Positions 55,197 through 60,358 of a stretch of 60,358 nucleotides of DNA are shown here, piece after piece. Origin of the DNA: a virus; IMG/VR virus record IMGVR_UViG_3300023179_000114, positions 1-60,358 of that record; one strand, given 5' to 3'. Under the pieces are notes generated by a model. That model was given only the letters and a program-made list of their open reading frames with translations, did no database searches and was not told where the DNA came from. Position 1 is the stretch's first letter, and each line of letters starts with the position of its first letter. Made by a program: the position numbers and the translations under genes.

Positions 55197-55418
55197 ATGC
55201 AAGCCACCTTAACTTTTAATCTCCCCGACGATCAACATGAATATGAGATTGCTACTCAAGCACCTAAAGTACAATCTTTTCTTTGGGATTTTAGTCAACA
55301 ATTAAGAAGTTGGTATAAGTATCATCATGATTTTAAAGATGCTGATGATGCTTTGAATAAGATACGAGATGAGTTTTATAGATTACTAAATGAACATAAT
55401 ATAGATATTGATCTATGA
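55197..55418 (+). CDS. conserved phage protein (ATLTFNLPDDQ type)
   Basis: 73 aa from ATG 55197. MQATLTFNLPDDQHEYEIAT, then DDALNKIRDEFYRLLNEHNI. This short signature is common in phages; no function known. Overlaps next by 4 nt. Confidence 0.75.
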   Translation: MQATLTFNLPDDQHEYEIATQAPKVQSFLWDFSQQLRSWYKYHHDFKDADDALNKIRDEFYRLLNEHNIDIDL

Positions 55419-55774
55419 ACAAACCAGACTTAGAACAAGATTTGTTATCTAGCGATTATATAAAACAAAAATGCAAGAATAGCGAAGTGTATAGTCAAAA
55501 TTTATATTCCGCTATATGCAATAATTTGTTCTATAAAAATAACCAAGAATGGAGTTGCAGTTGGCGTTGTGCTGGTGGTATAGTTGCTGATATAAGAAAT
55601 ATAGGTGAAGACTATCTGAGTTTCTATTGTTCTGGTATTGGAAGTGGTCATGTCGATGGTTATGTTTCTGAAAGTGTTGTTACTGATGAAATCAGAAATG
55701 ATTTACTTCAATTAGGATGGACAGTTAAGCCTTACGATAAAAACTATTTACAAAATTTTGATAAAATTATATGA
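55415..55774 (+). CDS. conserved phage protein (NLYSAICNN type)
   Basis: 119 aa. YSQNLYSAICNNLFYKN, WSCSWRCAGGIVADIRN, LSFYCSGIGSGH, a recurring uncharacterised phage family. Part of the same cassette as its neighbours. Confidence 0.75.
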   Translation: MNKPDLEQDLLSSDYIKQKCKNSEVYSQNLYSAICNNLFYKNNQEWSCSWRCAGGIVADIRNIGEDYLSFYCSGIGSGHVDGYVSESVVTDEIRNDLLQLGWTVKPYDKNYLQNFDKII

Positions 55775-56016
55775 AAGAAAAATCTGCCAAAGGAGTAAAA
55801 GGTTTTTTGCTTTATAGTCCTTTTGATAAATGTTATTTTTTCAGAGTGTATAACAAGAAAAATCCTAAAAAATTTAAAGATTATAGGATCACAGCAGAAG
55901 ATATAGAAATTAAACTGTTATCAGACTTTAATTCTTTGATAGAATTTAAAAATGGAGAAAAAGTTTTAGATTATAGCCAAAAAGTTCTTGGTAGAAAATA
56001 TAATGAACGACTTTAA
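55771..56016 (+). CDS. conserved phage protein (KGFLLYSPF type)
   Basis: 81 aa. KGVKGFLLYSPFDKCYFFRV, KDYRITAEDIEIKLL. Small beta-rich family seen in phages. Overlaps both neighbours. Confidence 0.7.
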   Translation: MKEKSAKGVKGFLLYSPFDKCYFFRVYNKKNPKKFKDYRITAEDIEIKLLSDFNSLIEFKNGEKVLDYSQKVLGRKYNERL

Positions 56017-56248
56017 GAAACAAACAATTGTATATGATGATCTTTTAATAGATATACAATATAATTCCATTGTAAAGAATAAACCATACTTGGTTAGATT
56101 TTATTCTTATGATTGTTGTTCAGAACATAGATTGGATCAACAAGATTTATTAAAACTAAACGGTGTTTTAGCCAACTTTGCTGTTGACAACCATGGCAGT
56201 ATAGAGTATAATCCTGAACATACATCTAATGGAGAACACAATGATTAA
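56003..56248 (+). CDS. small hypothetical protein
   Basis: 81 aa from ATG 56003 (MNDFKKQTIVYDDLLIDIQ), alpha/beta; overlaps next by 8 nt. Confidence 0.6.
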   Translation: MNDFKKQTIVYDDLLIDIQYNSIVKNKPYLVRFYSYDCCSEHRLDQQDLLKLNGVLANFAVDNHGSIEYNPEHTSNGEHND

Positions 56249-56663
56249 ACATTTTCCAATTACTAATACAGAATTTGTGGCAAACCATTATTCTGAGAAA
56301 GATGGTGTTCCTATTAAGTACGTTTGTACTACAGATTTTAGTGCTAGTGATCGTCCTGTGGATATTTTTTATAGAGAAACGTCACACCCCCAATTTGGCA
56401 ATAAATATTTCGGTATTGCACCAGATTATGAGTCTGATAACTTTGTTATTTTTAATGCCGATAAGGTAGAAGATTTTACTTTTGGTATGGTAGAAGATGA
56501 CGATGGAAATATGCAGTATAGTAGATCTCACCATGATTATAAGAGTTTTAAGAATGGTAATATGATTGATGGTGGTAGACAATATATTCGTTCTAGTCTG
56601 AATAGTAAAGTATATGTTGTTCGTGATGGAAATATGATTCCTGGGGCAGACCCAAATGAATAG
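56241..56663 (+). CDS. hypothetical protein
   Basis: 140 aa from ATG 56241 after ATGGAGAACACA (which itself contains an ATG in frame at 56229). Aromatic, beta-rich (KYFGIAPDYESDNFVIFN). No family. Confidence 0.65.
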   Translation: MIKHFPITNTEFVANHYSEKDGVPIKYVCTTDFSASDRPVDIFYRETSHPQFGNKYFGIAPDYESDNFVIFNADKVEDFTFGMVEDDDGNMQYSRSHHDYKSFKNGNMIDGGRQYIRSSLNSKVYVVRDGNMIPGADPNE

Positions 56664-56841
56664 CATAGAAGAAGAAAAGATATTAGAAATCATGCGTCTA
56701 TGTAATCAAAAGATAGAAGAACAAAAAACTCATGAATCTAATATTGGTTATGGTATTGATGATTATTCAGAAGGCAGGATTGTTGGTGGTGCCTCGTTGG
56801 CACGAAGAATACTAGCAATATTACAAAGTATTCAAATTTAG
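56656..56841 (+). CDS. small helical protein
   Basis: 61 aa, MNSIEEEKILEIMRLCNQK, ending SLARRILAILQSIQI. Overlaps previous by 8 nt. Confidence 0.55.
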   Translation: MNSIEEEKILEIMRLCNQKIEEQKTHESNIGYGIDDYSEGRIVGGASLARRILAILQSIQI

Positions 56842-56869
56842 TTTTATATTTATTTTATGAAAGGTTATT

Positions 56870-57028
56870 ATGAACAGTAGTACTTATTTTTATGTGGCCG
56901 CATTTGCAAGTTTTGTTTTTAGTGTATCTTTGTGGTTTCTAGGTGATGCAGACGTTAATAGGGATCAGGCTATTTTTGTGGGCCTTTGGGTTCCGAGTAT
57001 TCTTAGTCTTGGAAATCTTACTAAATGA
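56870..57028 (+). CDS. two-helix membrane protein, pair B first gene
   Basis: 52 aa, MNSSTYFYVAAFASFVFSVS, then IFVGLWVPSILSLGNLTK, a clear paralogue of the 49599 gene. AAAGGTTATT before ATG; overlaps pair B second gene by 4 nt. Confidence 0.6.
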   Translation: MNSSTYFYVAAFASFVFSVSLWFLGDADVNRDQAIFVGLWVPSILSLGNLTK

Positions 57029-57156
57029 GCAACTTTACTATATTTGTAGTTGGAGTAGCAATAACCCTCATAACAGGTATGGGGGTTCTTACTAGTCAGG
57101 TATTTATTGGTTATAAGCATAATATTATTAAGTCTAAGCCAGTATCAAATATGTGA
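57025..57156 (+). CDS. membrane protein, pair B second gene
   Basis: 43 aa, one transmembrane helix (FTIFVVGVAITLITGMGVL), short tail. Same place as the 49774 gene in pair A but shorter. Confidence 0.5.
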   Translation: MSNFTIFVVGVAITLITGMGVLTSQVFIGYKHNIIKSKPVSNM

Positions 57157-57164
57157 ATACTATA

Positions 57165-57374
57165 ATGGATTGTCCTAATTGTATTACTCCGTGGAAATGT
57201 AATGGGCCTCATTTACTGCCTATGAGTGATAGTATTTATGAGAGTACTTATGGATATTTTATACTTAAAAATAATAGATGGATGTTTACTCCACTAGAAA
57301 AAGAATTTGACTCTGACGATCTAATGATTATAGCAGATACTCTTAGGAATTTAAACGAACATGACATACAATGA
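57165..57374 (+). CDS. small Cys-pair protein
   Basis: 69 aa from ATG 57165; MDCPNCITPWKCNGPHLLPM has Cys/His ligands. Strand-rich middle. Overlaps next by 14 nt. Confidence 0.6.
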   Translation: MDCPNCITPWKCNGPHLLPMSDSIYESTYGYFILKNNRWMFTPLEKEFDSDDLMIIADTLRNLNEHDIQ

Positions 57375-57570
57375 GTTTATTAAAACAGTAGATCAAGTTA
57401 GTGCCAATTTTAGTTGGAGATATGGTCAGGCACTTATGAATGTGCTTCATGGTGTTTGGCCCGAAAAATATGAAGAAATTACTAATCTAGAACTAGATTG
57501 CTATTACAGAGAAGATTTAGTTCCTGCAACTCTGACATTTCTTAAAGGAGATTGGAATCCTACCAAATGA
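57361..57570 (+). CDS. conserved phage protein (FSWRYGQALMN type)
   Basis: 69 aa. QVSANFSWRYGQALMNVLHG and PEKYEEITNLELDCYY recall short proteins in many large phages. Function unknown. Overlaps next by 4 nt. Confidence 0.7.
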   Translation: MTYNEFIKTVDQVSANFSWRYGQALMNVLHGVWPEKYEEITNLELDCYYREDLVPATLTFLKGDWNPTK

Positions 57571-57704
57571 CTAATCAAGAATCTGAATCAGATAATCTAC
57601 CAGATAGTAAAATTCCTTGGTGGGATAATCACTATGAAGATACTTATAGCGAAGAAGTAGAAGATGGTTATCCTTATGATATGGGAACAAAAGTACAAGA
57701 ATAA
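57567..57704 (+). CDS. small acidic protein
   Basis: 45 aa, MTNQESESDNLPDSKIPWW to GTKVQE. Acidic, Trp/Tyr-rich, disordered-looking. Confidence 0.5.
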   Translation: MTNQESESDNLPDSKIPWWDNHYEDTYSEEVEDGYPYDMGTKVQE

Positions 57705-57736
57705 ATTTGTCTAACCTAAACAAGCAAGATTGAACT

Positions 57737-58117
57737 ATGCCAAAAACCAAAACAAAGAAATTTGATTGTGATGTTAATGGTGGTATTATGGTCATAGCAG
57801 CATTAAGATATGCTTTAGGTAGGCATACTTATGTGCCGGGAGCAGTTCAAGATTGGATTAGTCTAAACTGGGATAGTCTTGATAGTAATACTAAAATTGT
57901 TGTTTTGAGAGATGTTTTTGAACACCTATATGATGATAGCAGACCTTCAGCATATAGAACCAGTATGACTGATTATGATTTATCAACATGGAAAAAGTTT
58001 GGTATTGAACATTATTGGAAATTAGATTATAATGAACGAAAAAGCGTTGATATGAATTTTAGTGGGGATAAGTCTGTTTGGCTAGTTGAAAAATTATATG
58101 GAACACAACCAGTATGA
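57737..58117 (+). CDS. conserved phage protein (ALRYALGRHTYVPG type)
   Basis: 126 aa. VIAALRYALGRHTYVPGAVQDW is a signature of uncharacterised phage proteins; helical. Overlaps next by 4 nt. Confidence 0.75.
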   Translation: MPKTKTKKFDCDVNGGIMVIAALRYALGRHTYVPGAVQDWISLNWDSLDSNTKIVVLRDVFEHLYDDSRPSAYRTSMTDYDLSTWKKFGIEHYWKLDYNERKSVDMNFSGDKSVWLVEKLYGTQPV

Positions 58118-58401
58118 CAACGCAAAATATTCCAAATTGGAAAAAGGGCGACATAATCTGCTTAATGGGTCATAGGGGTGGAGTTATACATATTTTTGAA
58201 GCAGAACGTGATCCTTGGTATGGAAAAACTTTTTTTAGTTCAACAGAAGATTGGTATTATGGTTTAAGACATTGTAAAGAAATTAGATTAGCGACTATAG
58301 AAGATATAGACTATAAAATACAATATCAAAAAGAAAATGTAGAAAGAGAAAAAGCAGCCTTAGATCAGTTACTTAATTTTCGGGAGCGTTTGTCAAAATG
58401 A
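58114..58401 (+). CDS. hypothetical protein
   Basis: 95 aa. N-half strands (WKKGDIICLMGHRGGVIHIF), C-half charged helix. Overlaps next by 4 nt. Confidence 0.6.
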   Translation: MTTQNIPNWKKGDIICLMGHRGGVIHIFEAERDPWYGKTFFSSTEDWYYGLRHCKEIRLATIEDIDYKIQYQKENVEREKAALDQLLNFRERLSK

Positions 58402-58601
58402 AAATACAAAATAAAACAGAGATTGATTTATCAGAAGATGATGTCAAAAATATTCTTTATGAGTATCTTCGTAAAGGGTACGGGGATGGGGAATACTTTT
58501 TTAGATTTAGGGTAATAAATAAGCCAATCAAAAGTGGAATGTTTGATAGTATGGATAACCATGTCTTTGATAGCATACAGGTAACAATTACCGATGTCTG
58601 A
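58398..58601 (+). CDS. small hypothetical protein
   Basis: 67 aa, MKIQNKTEIDLSEDDVKNIL, ending DSIQVTITDV. Resembles short dsRBD- or beta-type phage proteins. Overlaps next by 8 nt. Confidence 0.6.
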   Translation: MKIQNKTEIDLSEDDVKNILYEYLRKGYGDGEYFFRFRVINKPIKSGMFDSMDNHVFDSIQVTITDV

Positions 58602-58932
58602 ACAAATTTTTGAAAATTATGACGAAGCCCACAGATATAGTTTAACTATACCATGGAAACTTGAACTGTGTAATGTTGGAGAAAGTTGTTGGTGTAGAGT
58701 TATCGCCCCCTCTGAACCAATAAGATTTAAAGAAAAAATAAGCAACTGGATCAAAGAAGATATTACTAGAGATTTTGACTATATTATTCCAGATGGTAGT
58801 ATAGATAAAGAAACGGCGGAATATGTTGTTGATTTACATAATAGATCAGTAAATCTTTATAAGAGTCAGAAGAAAAGATTAGAAGCATTACAAAAATTGA
58901 ACGATTTAGATCAAGAACTAGGGTTCTCTTGA
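58594..58932 (+). CDS. hypothetical protein
   Basis: 112 aa, LCNVGESCWCRVIAPSEPI and a C-terminal charged helix. Its TGA lies within TTGACA of the next promoter (58929). Confidence 0.6.
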   Translation: MSEQIFENYDEAHRYSLTIPWKLELCNVGESCWCRVIAPSEPIRFKEKISNWIKEDITRDFDYIIPDGSIDKETAEYVVDLHNRSVNLYKSQKKRLEALQKLNDLDQELGFS

Positions 58933-58956
58933 CAAACCAAAAATTTTTGTTAAACT
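58929..58956 (+). promoter_or_regulatory. promoter built on a stop codon
   Basis: TTGACA, 16 nt, TAAACT. Confidence 0.55.
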
Positions 58957-58985
58957 ACACCTACCATGAGTACCGATAAACAAAT

Positions 58986-59201
58986 ATGAAACCAACAACT
59001 AAACAACTTAAAGTTATAGAATTTCTTGAACAACAACTCAAGTTCTGGAAGAACACTAATGATATTAGTTCACCTACTCATGTTGGTGATATTAGTGAGT
59101 TTTCTAGAGCAAATCTATATGATAGTTTTTCAGAAGATGAGATTAAAGATATTGATATACTAACTACAGAGTTATACTTGAGTATTACGGAAATAGAATA
59201 A
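58986..59201 (+). CDS. small helical protein
   Basis: 71 aa, MKPTTKQLKVIEFLEQQLKF, acidic C-half. Shares 1 nt with the next ATG. Confidence 0.6.
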   Translation: MKPTTKQLKVIEFLEQQLKFWKNTNDISSPTHVGDISEFSRANLYDSFSEDEIKDIDILTTELYLSITEIE

Positions 59202-59446
59202 TGAGTTGGTCATACAGGGTCGTGAAGCAAGTTACCAAAATTCCTCTTGGGGATACTGATATATCTTATGGTATTCATGAAGTATATTATGATGATAACG
59301 GTGATATTGTTAATATATCCGAAAGTTTGGCCCATCCATTGTCAGATGATTTAGACGGATTACAGTGGAACCTAGAAAAAATGTTGGAGGCTTGTAAAAA
59401 GCCGGTTATCGACTATAATACTGGAGAAGAACAAGATCGGAATTAA
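59201..59446 (+). CDS. conserved protein (SWSYRVVKQV type)
   Basis: 81 aa. MSWSYRVVKQVTKIPLGDTD, IHEVYYDDNGDIV, LEKMLEACKKPVIDY: a small family common in phages and bacteria, function unknown. Confidence 0.75.
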   Translation: MSWSYRVVKQVTKIPLGDTDISYGIHEVYYDDNGDIVNISESLAHPLSDDLDGLQWNLEKMLEACKKPVIDYNTGEEQDRN

Positions 59447-59674
59447 CCGACGCCGCTGGGTTGATCGCCAGAAGGCAACGTCCTTGACCTCTGTTTCCCG
59501 TATTTAGGGTTTCAACGTCAGATAATTGGGGTGTTTTCAATACAACAAACATGGTAAGACAAGGAAAAGGAGAATGGGATTTGACTAATATGAGAAAATA
59601 AAGCCTAGATCTGGAATATTGGTCTTTGATATCGGTGTTATTTTCAGAGTATTGGTAATGATACCTCACCTGCC

Positions 59675-59824
59675 ATGTTAAAATACTTTTTATTCTATTG
59701 TTTCTTCGGTTTTTTAATATTACAAACAGTATTTTTATCTGTTGTTTTAGTTTATGAAATATATGAATTATTTTACTATTTTATCAATCCAAACTTTAAA
59801 ACTAATGATGTAGGACCAAAATGA
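59675..59824 (+). CDS. small membrane protein
   Basis: 49 aa from ATG 59675, two hydrophobic stretches (FLFYCFFGFLILQTVFLSVV). The preceding 228 nt (59447-59674) holds nothing I can name. Confidence 0.5.
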   Translation: MLKYFLFYCFFGFLILQTVFLSVVLVYEIYELFYYFINPNFKTNDVGPK

Positions 59825-59845
59825 AATTTGAAGGAATAAAAAACT

Positions 59846-60136
59846 ATGGACAATTTTGATTGGGACTCATTTCTAGAAGAATCTAGAACTTACGAACCAT
59901 CTGCGACTTTATGGATTGATAAAGATTCGGATAGGGTAGAGTTAATTTTGGATACCGCTGCTTGTGTTTATAATGAATGGATAAAAGGCGAAGGAGCAGA
60001 TATTAGTTTGGTTAGATGCAGCAAAACTAACAAGGTTATTGGTATTAATTTACCACTATATCAAACTAAGTTTAGCATATTCTATACTGATGGAATAAGA
60101 GTCAAAATAAATGAAGGTTTCTTAAAAGATAAATAA
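59846..60136 (+). CDS. conserved phage protein (YNEWIKGEGADI type)
   Basis: 96 aa. LILDTAACVYNEWIKGEGAD, then VIGINLPL and INEGF are a recurring uncharacterised phage signature. Next gene begins 2 nt after the stop. Confidence 0.7.
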   Translation: MDNFDWDSFLEESRTYEPSATLWIDKDSDRVELILDTAACVYNEWIKGEGADISLVRCSKTNKVIGINLPLYQTKFSIFYTDGIRVKINEGFLKDK

Positions 60137-60138
60137 TT

Positions 60139-60354
60139 ATGATAGTTAATATACCAAAAGAATTAGCAAACTTAGACAGAAATGATTTTACAAAAGTTTG
60201 TGAATTAGTAGACAAAATAGTTGCTGATATTGAAGAAATTCTTACTGAGATTGGAAGCGAAGAAGCATTGGCTTTAACTAAAGACTATATGATAGATTTG
60301 ATTAATCCAGATTTACTAGACTTTGACAAGTGGGATAACAATGACAGCAAATGA
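60139..60354 (+). CDS. small acidic helical protein
   Basis: 71 aa, IPKELANLDRNDFTKVCELV, acidic helices. Superficially like the five-member family but without its MD...EK pattern. Its stop lies at the window edge, overlapping a further ATG. Confidence 0.55.
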   Translation: MIVNIPKELANLDRNDFTKVCELVDKIVADIEEILTEIGSEEALALTKDYMIDLINPDLLDFDKWDNNDSK

Positions 60355-60358
60355 AGCG

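Overview
The window is a 60 kb piece of a large tailed double-stranded DNA phage (Caudoviricetes), probably from a genome well above 100 kb. It is open at both ends, carries a complete packaging and capsid block and a dense early region, but no DNA polymerase, helicase or tail tape measure. The host cannot be fixed from sequence alone. Two small exported proteins at 45.0-45.7 kb resemble, from memory, envelope proteins of Planctomycetes or related aquatic bacteria; this is a weak hint.

Left arm (1-23.7 kb, minus strand, AT-rich): read from 23.7 kb leftward it holds a small acidic protein, a sigma-like factor, a small-terminase candidate, GDP-mannose 4,6-dehydratase, an HNH nuclease, an ERCC4 nuclease, an unknown gene, the large terminase interrupted by an intein, portal, fused protease-scaffold, decoration protein, major capsid protein, a free-standing homing endonuclease, a neck-like protein, and then a run of virion surface proteins with Pro/Thr linkers. 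The surface proteins carry a P-domain, a zinc metalloprotease, a Cys-rich protein, a tail fibre, and a Thr-rich protein that runs off the left edge.

Middle (23.8-42 kb, plus strand): many short early genes in one- to four-gene transcription units, most with their own sigma-70-like promoter (TTGACA, a CCGATA block in the spacer, TAGAAT or TATACT). In at least 15 places a conserved, about 75-bp module of three ACTTACG-type sites (+, -, +) sits between the previous stop codon and the next promoter. This looks like a dispersed operator system tying the early region together. The same region has eight recognisable tRNAs (Arg, Thr, Gln, Asn, Ser, Ile, Glu, Lys), a tRNA-like remnant, a group I intron inside tRNA-Gln, two minus-strand HNH genes that abut or overlap tRNA 3' ends, a candidate structured ncRNA, a PD-(D/E)XK-like nuclease, an L7/L12-C-terminal-like protein, very acidic proteins, a phosphoribosyltransferase and a DUF932 protein.

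Right part (42-60.3 kb, plus strand, AT-rich): tightly packed small genes with many 1-8 nt overlaps. They include a five-member paralogous family, duplicated membrane-protein pairs, exported proteins, an ASCH/PUA-like protein, a metallophosphoesterase, an Hsp20 chaperone and a cassette of small proteins widely seen in phages. A second repeat, a roughly 50-nt two-hairpin element with compensatory stem changes, occurs nine times between 26 and 47 kb. A separate motif (TGGTGTATAA) lies upstream of structural genes, of three HNH genes and of a displaced Cys-rich paralogue, and is probably the late promoter.
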